Assembly: GCA_016287245.1 (NCBI GenBank)
Contig: JAEEWG010000007.1
Coordinates: 1 to 64,000, forward strand
DNA from: Clostridia bacterium
GTDB taxonomy: Bacteria; Bacillota; Clostridia; Saccharofermentanales; Saccharofermentanaceae
DNA: 64,000 nt
Reading direction: 5' to 3'
The position numbers and the translations under genes are program-made. Below, in pieces: positions 41,222 to 51,286 of the stretch (positions are counted from its first letter, which is position 1; the number at the start of each line of letters is the position of its first letter). Under the pieces are notes generated by a model. It saw only the letters and a list, made by a program, of their open reading frames with translations. It did not search any database and was not told the DNA's origin.

Positions 41222-42550
41222 ATGAGCAGTACTATGCGACACACTTTTACGATCTTTAAATGGGAGATGAAAAAGATCATCGCGAACTGGAGAAAGACGC
41301 TTACGACGTTTCTTCTTCCCGCGGTGCTCCTCCTTGCAGCGATCAATGTGTTTCCGCTTCTTATCAACTATCTTTCCACAGGACATATTCAGAGCCGCCC
41401 GGTCACGGTCATTGCGGCGCCGGAATCTTTTAAGGACTATATCGGTTCCAACAGCAAATCCTCTCTTTATTCTTTCACATGGCTGTCCAAAAAAGACGGA
41501 AGGAAGCTTTTGAATGATAAAGATGAATTTCAAAGCCAGCTCGAAAAGGGCAGGGTCTTTATCTCGTTCACCGCAAAAGAACAGAGTAAGACGGTCGGCT
41601 TTGATGACTGCGTAAGAGGCTATTATTCGGCGCTGGCACACGGTGAAAGAACGAGCGGCTACGAGATGATGGTCCGTATCTTCTACGACTCCCAGTCCTT
41701 CACGAGTTATCTTCTGGCCGAGCAGTTCCAGGCCGATCTCGGAGACGGATATGCCCAGTATCTGATGGATGAACTGGGGCAGGAATATCTCGATGTCGGC
41801 GGCGGATCCCGCTGGGATAGAGACGCTTTCAATCCCTTTAATTTCGTTCTTTCCAACCGCGCGAATGCGAACCTCGGGGCATCAAGAACGATCCCGTCGA
41901 TGATGATCCTTCTGATGTACTACTGCATCTATTCGCTGGCGGCCGAGACACTGGCATCGTCCCGTCAGAGCGGCTTTCTAACGAAGGTCTATCTCACGCC
42001 GATCTCCAAGCATGCCCTCCTTACGGGAAAAGCCCTGATGGTCATTATGGTCGGTGTCGTCAGTGCCTTGATCACATATTTCATGCTGTTTATATCGTCG
42101 TGGGTGAACCGGAGTAACAGCGCCTATTCGCTTCTGCCATTCGGATTATTCCTTTCCGGATCCCAGCTTCTGCTGTTTTTCATCTCGATCCTTCTTGCGG
42201 CCATAGTCATGACCATGATCTGCTTTGCGATCGTCTTTAAGCTTCGAAGGATGGAAGATGTGATCATGAATCTGCAGACGCCGCTTGTGCTTTTGATCTT
42301 CGAATTCTTCGGAAACATGTTCCGCCCGTCCAGCGCGATCGCACTGGAATACTGCATCCCGGTCCATAACTCGATCATGCTCATCCGGGAGATCTTCCTG
42401 GGGACATTCACCTGGGGCAATTTCGCTATCGTCTCGCTGGTGAACATTTTAGTCGCGGGACTTCTGTTCATGATCTGCCTTAACACCAAAGACGGTATGA
42501 TCCATATCGCTGAAGGAGGTACGTATGATATCCGTAAATCACGTAAGTAA
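41222..42550 (+). CDS. ABC-2-type (NatB-like) permease
   Basis: This 442-residue protein has an N-terminal membrane segment (about 23-47, TFLLPAVLLLAAINVFPLL), a large outer region (about 50-215), then five or six segments between 225 and 430. This is the layout of ABC-2 exporters of the NatB/YhaP type. It overlaps the next ATPase gene by 26 bases, and a second permease fused to a protease follows, so the three form one export system. A TATAAT at 41196-41201 may be its -10; the ribosome site is weak. Confidence 0.88.
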   Translation: MSSTMRHTFTIFKWEMKKIIANWRKTLTTFLLPAVLLLAAINVFPLLINYLSTGHIQSRPVTVIAAPESFKDYIGSNSKSSLYSFTWLSKKDGRKLLNDKDEFQSQLEKGRVFISFTAKEQSKTVGFDDCVRGYYSALAHGERTSGYEMMVRIFYDSQSFTSYLLAEQFQADLGDGYAQYLMDELGQEYLDVGGGSRWDRDAFNPFNFVLSNRANANLGASRTIPSMMILLMYYCIYSLAAETLASSRQSGFLTKVYLTPISKHALLTGKALMVIMVGVVSALITYFMLFISSWVNRSNSAYSLLPFGLFLSGSQLLLFFISILLAAIVMTMICFAIVFKLRRMEDVIMNLQTPLVLLIFEFFGNMFRPSSAIALEYCIPVHNSIMLIREIFLGTFTWGNFAIVSLVNILVAGLLFMICLNTKDGMIHIAEGGTYDIRKSRK

Positions 42551-43259
42551 GAGATATAACAAGCGCGACATGGTGGTCGACGATGTCAGCTTCACTGTGG
42601 AAAAGGGCAGGATCTTCGGTCTTTTAGGACCGAACGGTGCAGGCAAGACCACGCTGATGCAGATGATCGCGACGCTCCTTGAGCCGACGTCCGGGATCGT
42701 CTCGATCTGCGGTCTGGATACCAAAGCCTCCGCCCAGGAGATCAGAAAGAAGATAGGATTTCTGACGACGGAGATCAAGCTTGACCCGCTTTCGACCCCG
42801 AACCAGCTCTTCGATTTTTTCAGTGAGCTTTACGATATTCCGAAGGAAAAGATCGCTTCACATAAACAGGAGAGCTTCGCCCGTTTCGGCATCGGACCTT
42901 TCGCCGACAAGCGGATCGCGGAACTGTCTACCGGCATGAAGCAGAAGATCTCTATCGTGATCTCTCTGATCCATGATCCGCAGGTGATCATCTTCGACGA
43001 GCCGACGAACGGCCTGGATATCCTTACTTCCCGGCAGGTCATGGACTATCTTCTCGAGCTTCGGGAAAAGGGCTGCTGCGTTCTGCTTTCGACCCACATC
43101 TTCTCCGTGGCAGAGCAGCTCTGCGATGAGATCGCGATCCTTGTAGACGGCAAGATCGTAGATCAGGGATCGGCGAAGGAACTGGCCGAGAAGACAGGCA
43201 GTACGACATTTGAAGAAGCCTTCTTCAAACTTTATTCAGAACACCACAAGGAGGGATAA
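42525..43259 (+). CDS. ABC transporter ATP-binding protein (NatA-like)
   Basis: This 244-residue ATPase has Walker A GPNGAGKTT (35-43), signature LSTGMKQKISI, Walker B VIIFDEPTNGLD and the switch His in LLSTHIFSV. The late VDGKIVDQGSAKELAEKTGSTTFEEAFFKL segment matches NatA-like and drug-export ATPases. The start lies inside the end of the upstream permease gene with GGAGGT as ribosome site. It should serve both flanking ABC-2 permeases. Confidence 0.95.
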   Translation: MISVNHVSKRYNKRDMVVDDVSFTVEKGRIFGLLGPNGAGKTTLMQMIATLLEPTSGIVSICGLDTKASAQEIRKKIGFLTTEIKLDPLSTPNQLFDFFSELYDIPKEKIASHKQESFARFGIGPFADKRIAELSTGMKQKISIVISLIHDPQVIIFDEPTNGLDILTSRQVMDYLLELREKGCCVLLSTHIFSVAEQLCDEIAILVDGKIVDQGSAKELAEKTGSTTFEEAFFKLYSEHHKEG

Positions 43260-43261
43260 GG

Positions 43262-45523
43262 ATGCGCCGCGCGATACGTGCCCTGATACGGAAAACATTT
43301 GGCAAAAACCACTCCATGCAGGCCCAGGCTTCCTGGATCACGATGGTGGTATGCCTTGCGTTTATCGTGGGCATCGTATGCTTTTTCTACAGCATTCTGG
43401 ACATGGTCGTTGTCGGAGAAGAAGACCCCGTTTATTCGGATGGCATCATCATCGTCAACGCCCCGGATTCCTGGAAGGATTTTTCAAAAGAAAAGAAACT
43501 ATCGAAAAAATACGACATCACATATAAGAAAACTGACGCCTATTTCGACGTCTTTACCTTCTCGAACTGGATGAAGGAAGAAGATGCCTTCATGGTCCTT
43601 GTTTTCCCGGAGGATTTTGATGAAAAATGTCTGGTCAGAAAGGTGGAGGAAAAGCCGGAGATCCTGACATTCTGCTCTTCGGACCACCTCGAATATGTAT
43701 CGATGAAAGACGAGTTCTGTGACAGCGTCGTCGATGGCGATTATTACATGTCTCTCTCGCAGGACCTTGGTGTCCCGCTTCCTATGTGGAAAGAACCGTA
43801 CATGGATACGGTCCCTGTCGGAAGACGGACGGTCGCAGGTGTCGCTGCGGAAAGGATCGCCCGTATGGTGGTGCCGCTCCTGTTCTTCGTGAGCATCATG
43901 TACGTCTGCATGCTGATCGGCATGAATGCCATTGCCGGCGATAAGGAAAGAGGAACGTTCGCCTCGATCCTGATGACACCGATCTCCAGGGGGACGATCG
44001 TGTTCGGAAACTATCTGGGAGTCGTGCTTCATGCCATGATCCCTGCAGCGGTGCTGTGGCTTTGCCTGATCTTCCCGGCTTCACCGGTCGGGCTGATCGA
44101 GATCATTCTGCTGACAAGCTCTTTCGTGCTCCTTATGGCCGCGATCACGATCCTCATCTCCTGCATGAGTAATTCCATCGTATCAGCGCAGACCGCTTTC
44201 CTGCCGATCTTCCTGATCGTGCTCGTCGTCTGCGTGACCTGTATGCAGTCCACATCGCCGAATCCGGTGAACCGCTATATCCCGATCTACGGGCATTTCT
44301 ACGGCATCGGCGACAGCCTCATGGGCGCAGAAGGGGCGCTCCCTCTCCTTTGCTGCGTGATGACTTCGCTCCTTCTTGCGGCGATCTGTCTTCTGATCTC
44401 CCGGCGTCTTCTCATGACGGAGATGTTCACGGTAGCCGTCGAATCCAAGTCGGAGAAAGAGATCCGCAAGGCCGCGGCACGCGCCAGAAAACAGGCGAAC
44501 GATTATGTCTCTTCGGCAAGAGCCAATGTCTTCGGATATAAGCCGGTAAAGAGAAAGCCGGCCCATCGTTTCCTTATTGGGCATGCGGTGCTGCCGCTTG
44601 CGCTTCTGTCGCTGTTCCAGCCTCTGGCCATGATCCCTGCGATCCTGTCGTACATGAAGTCTCCGGAATCGGTCGAATTCCTCCGCATGTTCAGGGACAT
44701 GTCGGGGATCCGGAAAATCAGCGACGCCCTGTCGGAATCTTCCCGCCTCTTTTCCGGCTTCATGCAGAACCATTACTTCATCCTCTTCATGGGGATCGGC
44801 TACTGGGTGATCATCGGACTATATATCCTGCTCGTCAAGAAGATCGAGAGAAATCCACTGAAGACTCTGGGCTTTTCTTCGGGAAAAGAACTGTCCGGGG
44901 CGGGCCATGCGTCTCCATTGAAGTGTTATCTCCGGGGCCTTCTTTTCGGACTCCTTCTGATCTCATCCGTCTATGGACTCCTGCTTCTTACCGGACAGGT
45001 CAGCTGTGAGGGATTCTCCCTTTCTTCGGAATCGATCCTGCTCTTTATTTTCTACATCATGATGTGGATCCCGCAGGGCGCGACCGAAGAGGTCATGATG
45101 CGCGGCTATATGCTCCCGAGAGTTGCCTCCCGGTTCGGCATTCCTTTCGCCGTATTTTTCTCCTCGTTCTGCTTCTCAGTACTCCATGCAGCCAACGCGG
45201 GATTCTCGATCCTTGCCCTTTTGAACCTGATGCTGATCGCCGCGCTCTTTGCCCTGATCGCCCTTTGCGACGGTCACATCTACACGGTCTGCGCGATGCA
45301 TACGATCTGGAATTTCTGCCAGGGCAATTTCTTCGGACTCGAGGTCAGTGGTAACCCGCAGTCCGCATCGATCCTGGCTTCGAACTATACCGCATCTTCG
45401 AGAGATCTTCTGACCGGAGGCGGGTTCGGACCGGAGGGCGGCCTCTGTGTGACCGCCGTGATCGCGGCCGCTTTCCTCGTCCTCTTCTTCCTTACAAAGC
45501 GCAAAAAACTGCAGAAAGTGTGA
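43262..45523 (+). CDS. ABC-2 permease fused to a CPBP intramembrane protease
   Basis: This 753-residue fusion has an ABC-2 permease half (about 1-395): a first membrane segment (30-50), an outer domain, then segments between 195 and 385. A cytosolic linker follows (KSEKEIRKAAARARKQANDYVSSARANVFG). The C-terminal half (about 435-750) is a CPBP/Abi glutamic-type intramembrane protease with E609-E610 and R614 in ATEEVMMRGY, H642 in FSVLHAAN, and H680/N684 in HTIWNF, all catalytic residues retained. Such fusions suggest that a peptide is both cleaved in the membrane and exported. Confidence 0.92.
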   Translation: MRRAIRALIRKTFGKNHSMQAQASWITMVVCLAFIVGIVCFFYSILDMVVVGEEDPVYSDGIIIVNAPDSWKDFSKEKKLSKKYDITYKKTDAYFDVFTFSNWMKEEDAFMVLVFPEDFDEKCLVRKVEEKPEILTFCSSDHLEYVSMKDEFCDSVVDGDYYMSLSQDLGVPLPMWKEPYMDTVPVGRRTVAGVAAERIARMVVPLLFFVSIMYVCMLIGMNAIAGDKERGTFASILMTPISRGTIVFGNYLGVVLHAMIPAAVLWLCLIFPASPVGLIEIILLTSSFVLLMAAITILISCMSNSIVSAQTAFLPIFLIVLVVCVTCMQSTSPNPVNRYIPIYGHFYGIGDSLMGAEGALPLLCCVMTSLLLAAICLLISRRLLMTEMFTVAVESKSEKEIRKAAARARKQANDYVSSARANVFGYKPVKRKPAHRFLIGHAVLPLALLSLFQPLAMIPAILSYMKSPESVEFLRMFRDMSGIRKISDALSESSRLFSGFMQNHYFILFMGIGYWVIIGLYILLVKKIERNPLKTLGFSSGKELSGAGHASPLKCYLRGLLFGLLLISSVYGLLLLTGQVSCEGFSLSSESILLFIFYIMMWIPQGATEEVMMRGYMLPRVASRFGIPFAVFFSSFCFSVLHAANAGFSILALLNLMLIAALFALIALCDGHIYTVCAMHTIWNFCQGNFFGLEVSGNPQSASILASNYTASSRDLLTGGGFGPEGGLCVTAVIAAAFLVLFFLTKRKKLQKV

Positions 45524-45541
45524 AATTAGTCACCTATTTCC

Positions 45542-45571
45542 TTGTAAAAGAATGTAGAATTTACTTATACT
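45542..45571 (+). promoter_or_regulatory. promoter of the RR-HK-ABC operon
   Basis: TTGTAA (45542-45547) and TATACT (45566-45571) are spaced by 18 bases, 31 bases before the response regulator start. Confidence 0.65.
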
Positions 45572-45601
45572 ATGAGTGAAAAATGAAACAGAGGTTGGTT
45601 T

Positions 45602-46276
45602 ATGGGACGTGTATTACTTGTAGAAGATGATTCGAGCATCGTAACGACATTATCCGCTTTTTTGAAATCGGAAGGATACGAAGTTATCTGGGCTCCGGGC
45701 CAGACGACAGCGCTTACCAAGATCGAGACGGAGACGTTTGATCTTGCGCTGATCGATATTTCCCTGACAGATGGTAACGGGTATGCGGTCTGTGCCGCGA
45801 TCAAGGCGCAGAAGGCAGATATTCCGGTCATTTTCGTCACGGCATCCGGTGATGAATACAGCGTAGTCACAGGCCTCGATATGGGTGCTGATGACTATAT
45901 CAGCAAGCCTTTCCGTCCCAGAGAGATGCTCTCCCGAATCAAGAGCGTCATGAGAAGGACCCATAAGTCTTCGGACGTTGTCGAACTCGGAAACGTCAAG
46001 ATCGACACCGCCCGCGCCAACGTCAGCAAGAACGGCGAAGAGATCATCCTTTCTGCTCTCGAGTACCGTCTGCTGCTGCTTTTTGCCAACAACCAGGGCG
46101 TCGTCCTTACCCGCGCCAAGCTCCTGCAGGATCTGTGGGATGTCGGCGGCGAGTATGTCAACGACAACACCCTGACAGTATATATCAAGCGCCTTCGTGA
46201 AAAGATCGAGGACGATCCGGCCATGCCGGAACTGATCCGCACGATCCGGGGCTTCGGATATAAAGCCGGAGAGTGA
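45602..46276 (+). CDS. OmpR-family response regulator
   Basis: This 224-residue protein has a receiver domain (acidic pair E8-D9-D10, phosphorylated D52 in LIDISLTDG, T in VTASG and K in YISKPF), then a winged-helix DNA-binding domain from about 127 with TVYIKRLREKIEDDP and IRTIRGFGYKAGE. It overlaps the kinase gene by four bases. The operon order RR-HK-ATPase-FtsX permease is that of bacitracin-sensing (BceRS-AB-like) modules, so it probably regulates the adjacent transporter in response to an antimicrobial peptide. Confidence 0.96.
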   Translation: MGRVLLVEDDSSIVTTLSAFLKSEGYEVIWAPGQTTALTKIETETFDLALIDISLTDGNGYAVCAAIKAQKADIPVIFVTASGDEYSVVTGLDMGADDYISKPFRPREMLSRIKSVMRRTHKSSDVVELGNVKIDTARANVSKNGEEIILSALEYRLLLLFANNQGVVLTRAKLLQDLWDVGGEYVNDNTLTVYIKRLREKIEDDPAMPELIRTIRGFGYKAGE

Positions 46277-47289
46277 AAATGTTTCGATATAACGCGGAAG
46301 TCCGACGAGAATATCTTACTTGCATCGCACTTACACTGATCCTTGCAGCCTCCCTGTCCCTGATCGGACCGGAGGCTTCTATCGCTGTGCTTTTAACAGC
46401 CGCGGTATTCATGCTGGTCCGCATCATCGCAGATATCCGCCGCTACCGGAGGATCTCGGATCTTTCGGACAGCATCGATAAGATCCTGCACGGTGCCGAG
46501 GATGTGAAGTTCGAAGAGTATAAGGAAGGCGAAGTCGCGATCTTAAGTTCGGAGATCCATAAGATGGTGATCCGTCTGCGCGAACAGGCTTCCCAGCTTT
46601 TAGCCGACAAGCGCTTCCTTTCCGACTCGATCGCGGATATCGCCCATCAGCTTCGGACCCCGCTTACGTCCATGAACATCATCGTGGACATGTTCTCCGA
46701 TGCCGAGCTTTCCGACGAGAAAAGATTCGATCTTCTCGCGGAGATGATGCAGAGCCTGAACCGTATCGAGTGGCTCATCAACACGCTTCTGAAGATGAGT
46801 AAGATCGACGCGGATACGGTCTTTTTCGAGACGAAAGAATATAACGTCAAAGAGATGCTCAGAAAATCGGCCGAGTCGCTGGCAGTGCCGCTCGATATCA
46901 ACGGCGTGGCACTTAAGATGGAAGTCCCGGACGATGCCGTCGTACGTGGCGACATGATGTGGACCTGCGAGGCGATCAGCAACATTTTAAAGAACTGCAT
47001 GGAGCATACGCCCGAAGGCGGCATGATCGAGATCTTCGTCAAGCACACGCCGATCTATACCGAGATCGTAATCCGGGATACGGGAACGGGTATCGATCCC
47101 GAGGACATCCCGCACGTATTCGAGCGTTTCTACCGGGGCAAGGTCGCCCTTAATACCAGTATCGGTATCGGACTTGCCTTAAGTAAGATGATCGTAGAAA
47201 GACAGAGCGGTACGATCCGCGCGGACAATCGTGAGGAGCCGGAGCACGGCGCCCAGTTCACGATCCGTTTCTATACAACGAAGAGGTAA
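46273..47289 (+). CDS. sensor histidine kinase without an outer sensor domain
   Basis: This 338-residue kinase has two closely spaced N-terminal membrane segments (about 12-50) with only a short connector, so no extracellular sensor. A linker leads to the HisKA domain, SIADIAHQLRTPLTSM with phospho-acceptor H125. The ATPase domain has the N box NILKNCMEHTPEGG, DTGTGIDPEDIPHVFERFYRG and GIGLALSKMIVE. This short, intramembrane layout is typical of BceS-like kinases that sense through their partner ABC transporter, here encoded next. Confidence 0.95.
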   Translation: MKMFRYNAEVRREYLTCIALTLILAASLSLIGPEASIAVLLTAAVFMLVRIIADIRRYRRISDLSDSIDKILHGAEDVKFEEYKEGEVAILSSEIHKMVIRLREQASQLLADKRFLSDSIADIAHQLRTPLTSMNIIVDMFSDAELSDEKRFDLLAEMMQSLNRIEWLINTLLKMSKIDADTVFFETKEYNVKEMLRKSAESLAVPLDINGVALKMEVPDDAVVRGDMMWTCEAISNILKNCMEHTPEGGMIEIFVKHTPIYTEIVIRDTGTGIDPEDIPHVFERFYRGKVALNTSIGIGLALSKMIVERQSGTIRADNREEPEHGAQFTIRFYTTKR

Positions 47290-47292
47290 AAA

Positions 47293-47976
47293 ATGGAACT
47301 ACTTAGAGCGGAACATCTGACCAAGACCTACGGTAAAGACGAGAACGTCGTTGCCGCGCTCAACGATGTCTCCCTTTCTATCGAAAAGGGCGAATTCGTC
47401 GCCATTATCGGTGCGTCCGGTTCCGGCAAATCGACACTTCTTCACATGCTCGGCGGTGTAGACCGTCCGACGTCCGGCACCGTCCTTGTCGATGGAAAGG
47501 ATATTTTCAAGCAGAACGATGAGCAGCTGTCGATCTTCCGAAGAAGAGAGATCGGACTGGTGTATCAGTTCTTTAACCTGATCCCGGTGCTCTCTGTCGT
47601 GGAGAACATCACGATGCCGGTGCTCCTCGACCACAGACGCGTCAATCAGGAGCGTCTCGACGAACTGCTGGATCTTCTGGGACTTCGGGAAAGAAAGGAT
47701 TTCTTCCCCAGCCAGCTGTCCGGCGGACAGCAGCAGCGTGTGGCGATCGGCCGTGCGCTCATCAACGCGCCGACGATCCTTCTGGCGGACGAGCCGACGG
47801 GCAACCTCGACTCGAAGAACAGTCAGGAAGTTGTCGATCTTCTCAAGTATTCCAACACGAAATATAACCAGACGACGGTGTTGATCACCCACGATGAAAA
47901 CGTGGCACTTCAGGCAAAGAGGATCATCACGATCCAGGATGGACGGATCAAGCACGATGAGGTGATCCGTAAATGA
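47293..47976 (+). CDS. MacB/LolD-type ABC transporter ATP-binding protein
   Basis: This 227-residue ATPase has Walker [10 protein letters not shown] (40-48), [16 protein letters not shown], Walker [17 protein letters not shown] and [15 protein letters not shown]. The sequence type is that of the MacB/BceA/LolD group, which drives mechanotransmission by FtsX-like permeases rather than classic transport. Its stop overlaps the permease start by four bases. Confidence 0.96.
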   Translation: MELLRAEHLTKTYGKDENVVAALNDVSLSIEKGEFVAIIGASGSGKSTLLHMLGGVDRPTSGTVLVDGKDIFKQNDEQLSIFRRREIGLVYQFFNLIPVLSVVENITMPVLLDHRRVNQERLDELLDLLGLRERKDFFPSQLSGGQQQRVAIGRALINAPTILLADEPTGNLDSKNSQEVVDLLKYSNTKYNQTTVLITHDENVALQAKRIITIQDGRIKHDEVIRK

Positions 47977-50585
47977 GCCGTGTCTCCAATATCGTCAGCA
48001 AGTACGCCAAGCGTACCGTATTTGCCAATAAGGGCAGATCGATCCTGACCCTGATCGGCATCGTCGTGGCGACCATGATGTTCTCGATCGTGGCCTCGGC
48101 ACACGTGAGTGCGATCGATATCCTGAAGAGCTTTGCAAACGACGAATACGGAAGATGGCACGTTCAGGCCTATTCGATGACTTCGATGGACTATCAGAAA
48201 ATCATAAAGGACGACCGCCTAAAGAGCGTCGCCTATGTCCAGGAGATCGGATATGACCCGGGACCCTACTATGATCCCGATACCCACACCGCCATCCGGT
48301 ATGCGGAGCGATACCGCTATTTCGTAGGCGCCATGAGCGATGAATTCCCGGAGCTTTGTAATCTCTCACTGCTTCGCGGAAGACTTCCGAGAACGGAGTC
48401 CGAAGCGATCATCTCCCTGGAGATGTATTCCAACGACAGAGAGAATCTGGCGATCGGAAAGAAGATCAAAGTGGATCTTTATTCCCGTTATTCCGAAGGC
48501 CGGAAAGTCATGAATCTCCAGTACCTGGTGAGAAACGGGACCGGTGAAGTGGATGAGCAGGTATATCCTTTCGGCTCGAAAGAATACACCATCGTCGGAT
48601 ACTTCGTCGTTCCGGGATACGCCAGATGGAAAAACTTCGCCGAAAATACGATCCTGACGCATTCTTCGGGACTGTCCGGAGGATCTGCCGTGAATGCCTA
48701 TTTCGAGTTCAAGGATCCTTCTGTATATACGGAGTTCACGCTCGACCGTTTCGAGAACGAAGACGACTGCCTCTATAACAAGGACTTCATCCGTCTGGAG
48801 AATTCCGCAGATGACTCCAAACTGGAGATGACCATCGGCGTGATCGCGATCGCGACCATCGCCATGATCGCCCTTCTGGCCGTCATGCTCATCTATAACT
48901 CTTTTTCGACCTCCTCCTCAGAGAGGATCCGTGCCATCGGCCTTCTGAAATCGGTCGGTGCCACGAGACGGCAGGTGAGAGAACTGATCCTGCGCGAAGC
49001 CCTTTACTTCTCGATCATCGGCATCCCGATCGGTCTTCTTCTCGGCCAGGTCACAAGCTATTTCCTTTTCGGCGCGCTCAATCAGATGAGCAGCTATGCG
49101 GCGAATTACTTTATTCTAAAGAACATCGATCTTCAGTACCGTCTCGATTACCAGAACATCATCGCGCCGGCGGTCCTCGCGCTTATCACGGTATTTGCGG
49201 CGATCATGCTCCCGATGATCCACGTCTCGAAGGTCTACCCGATCGAAGCCGTCCACGTGAACGACAATTTCTCACAGGGCAAAGACCGCAAAAAATACAG
49301 AAGTATCACCATGCGCCTTTTCGGTTTTACCGGCGCACTTTCCATCAAGAACTATTTCCGCTACAGGAAAAGATACCGTGCCACGGTCATTTCGATCATG
49401 GCCAGTGTATTCATGATCCTGTTTGCCAACATGATGGTCCGTTCCGTCACAAGAAGATACCAGATCGAAGATATCGGAAGAGAAGATGTGATCCGCTACA
49501 CGAAGGTCATCGGAAATGACGGTTTCACGGAGCAGGACAGAGCACTGTTTTCCAGACTTTCCGAGACAGACACTGTATATTCCAGCACAATGGTGCTCAT
49601 TACGGAGTGTAATATCCAGGAAAGAGAAGGACTCTTTTCGGATACTGTGGATATTTATCTTTCCGGCAATGCGGATGAGAAGCCCAGATCGCTGGAAGCA
49701 GACTTCGTTTTTATCGATGATGGTACATGGCGCGAGCTCTGCCAGAAGGACGGGATCGACCCGGAGCCTTTCCTCGAGTATGGATCGAGCAAGTGTCTTA
49801 TCTTCGACAGCCTGAAAGTCTACGATGAGACGGGCCGAATGGTCGATGAAACAAAATACTTCCGGGAGCTTCCGGAACAGATCCTTATAGATACGACACC
49901 GTCTAACCAGATCGAATTCTGGGTCGCGATCGAGCCGGTCGCGGAAGTCTCGTGGCAGGATGCCTTAGGATCTTATGCTTCGGGCCTTCAGATCTATCTG
50001 CCGATGAGCCAGCTGAATTATTACGGATCCGCTCACTCGGAAGGATACTCGATCTTCCGTTTTGCCGCCAAGCGTCCGGTCGCCGCGATCGCCCAGATGA
50101 AGGAGATCCTCGAAAGTGAATTGTATCTTACCGATTCTCTCGAGGATACAGGTATCACGTCACGAGCGGCAAATGCAGTCAATTCCCTGGTGGAGATCAT
50201 CATGTACGGCTATGTCGCGATGCTCAGTTTTATGTGCTTTTTAAACCTCATTCTGACGGTGATCGGCAACATCGTTTTCCGCCGAAAAGAGTATATTCTT
50301 CTCATGTCTGTCGGCATGTCCAGAAAAACGCTCTTCCGCATGGTCATCTCGGAAAGCCTCATCTACTTCTTTGAAAGTGTGCTTACGCTGCTTCTGATCA
50401 TGTTCGTTTCTTTCGGCGTATTCGGTATCGTTTTCGAAAGGAATATCATGAGATATATCAACGTCCCGTACTTTGCCGTGATACTGATCCTGCATCTTCT
50501 CGTCGTGGTCACTACCACAGCGATCGGACTGTCACGCATCATGACAGACGAGATCATCGAAGGGATCCGCAAGGATTATTATTGA
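47973..50585 (+). CDS. FtsX-domain ABC permease with two repeats
   Basis: This 870-residue permease has two FtsX-like halves. In the first, a membrane segment (about 22-45) is followed by an outer domain to about 285 and three segments (285-310, 340-365, 395-415). In the second, a segment near 470 is followed by an outer domain to about 730 and three segments ending at 862. The FtsX core IRAIGLLKSVGATRRQV lies in the first half and LLMSVGMSRKTLFRMVI in the second. It is longer than BceB (about 650) and has two outer domains rather than one. Likely role: antimicrobial peptide sensing or removal. Confidence 0.92.
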   Translation: MSRVSNIVSKYAKRTVFANKGRSILTLIGIVVATMMFSIVASAHVSAIDILKSFANDEYGRWHVQAYSMTSMDYQKIIKDDRLKSVAYVQEIGYDPGPYYDPDTHTAIRYAERYRYFVGAMSDEFPELCNLSLLRGRLPRTESEAIISLEMYSNDRENLAIGKKIKVDLYSRYSEGRKVMNLQYLVRNGTGEVDEQVYPFGSKEYTIVGYFVVPGYARWKNFAENTILTHSSGLSGGSAVNAYFEFKDPSVYTEFTLDRFENEDDCLYNKDFIRLENSADDSKLEMTIGVIAIATIAMIALLAVMLIYNSFSTSSSERIRAIGLLKSVGATRRQVRELILREALYFSIIGIPIGLLLGQVTSYFLFGALNQMSSYAANYFILKNIDLQYRLDYQNIIAPAVLALITVFAAIMLPMIHVSKVYPIEAVHVNDNFSQGKDRKKYRSITMRLFGFTGALSIKNYFRYRKRYRATVISIMASVFMILFANMMVRSVTRRYQIEDIGREDVIRYTKVIGNDGFTEQDRALFSRLSETDTVYSSTMVLITECNIQEREGLFSDTVDIYLSGNADEKPRSLEADFVFIDDGTWRELCQKDGIDPEPFLEYGSSKCLIFDSLKVYDETGRMVDETKYFRELPEQILIDTTPSNQIEFWVAIEPVAEVSWQDALGSYASGLQIYLPMSQLNYYGSAHSEGYSIFRFAAKRPVAAIAQMKEILESELYLTDSLEDTGITSRAANAVNSLVEIIMYGYVAMLSFMCFLNLILTVIGNIVFRRKEYILLMSVGMSRKTLFRMVISESLIYFFESVLTLLLIMFVSFGVFGIVFERNIMRYINVPYFAVILILHLLVVVTTTAIGLSRIMTDEIIEGIRKDYY

Positions 50586-50596
50586 TTCCAGAGAAC

Positions 50597-51274
50597 TTAG
50601 GGATTGATCCACTCGTCGACGGAGAATGCTCTTCCGTGCGCGCTCAGATACTGTTTGCACTTTAATCCGATCAGCGTCTCCCAGGTGCGTGCCAGCTGTG
50701 CTTCATTATCGACAAAGACAGGGGCGAGGACGCGCTTATTATACTGGGCGGCATCACCGATCAGGACGGTGTCACCGATCTTTAGAGAGATGGAGTCTTC
50801 AGAGTGACCGGGGGTCATGAGGAGCTGGACATCTTTTCCCAGGTACTCTTCGGCGACGGTCTTCGTAAGAGGCTCGACGTTCTGGCACGGTTCAAAGGGT
50901 ATGAAGGCCGGAAGCTTCGGGACGATACCTCCCGCGGAACCGGCCTTTTTCACATAGGGATGGTCTTTGCCGGGACGCTTATAGGCGCCTTTTTTCAGGA
51001 ATTCCATAGATGGCTTTATCGCATATACCGGACAGTTGAAAAGCATGGAGAAGTACTCCGCGTTTCCGGCTGTATCACCGTGTGCGTGGGTCAGGAAGAT
51101 CGCGTCGATGGCGAAGAGAAAGTCCTTACTTAAGTTCTTCTCGATGACTTCCTTTTCGGAGAGCGGACCACAGTCGATCATGACGGCTTTGTCGCGGTAG
51201 GTCACACAATAGCACGAATAGATCTTCGTTCCGATGTTAAAGAACTGGTAGTCCCCGTTGTGGCTTAAAAGCAT
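50597..51274 (-). CDS. metallo-beta-lactamase-fold hydrolase
   Basis: This 225-residue protein shows the metallo-beta-lactamase signature FLTHAHGDTAG (H63, H65, D67); the usual final His of HxHxDH is Thr. Further ligands are in MTPGHSEDSISL and VLIGDAAQY. A zinc hydrolase of the glyoxalase II or quorum-lactonase type is possible, but the substrate is unknown. It lies convergent to the FtsX gene with only 11 bases between stops, and shares its strand with the VanY-type gene. Confidence 0.9.
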   Translation of the reverse strand: MLLSHNGDYQFFNIGTKIYSCYCVTYRDKAVMIDCGPLSEKEVIEKNLSKDFLFAIDAIFLTHAHGDTAGNAEYFSMLFNCPVYAIKPSMEFLKKGAYKRPGKDHPYVKKAGSAGGIVPKLPAFIPFEPCQNVEPLTKTVAEEYLGKDVQLLMTPGHSEDSISLKIGDTVLIGDAAQYNKRVLAPVFVDNEAQLARTWETLIGLKCKQYLSAHGRAFSVDEWINP

Positions 51275-51286
51275 GCCCTTCTCCCT

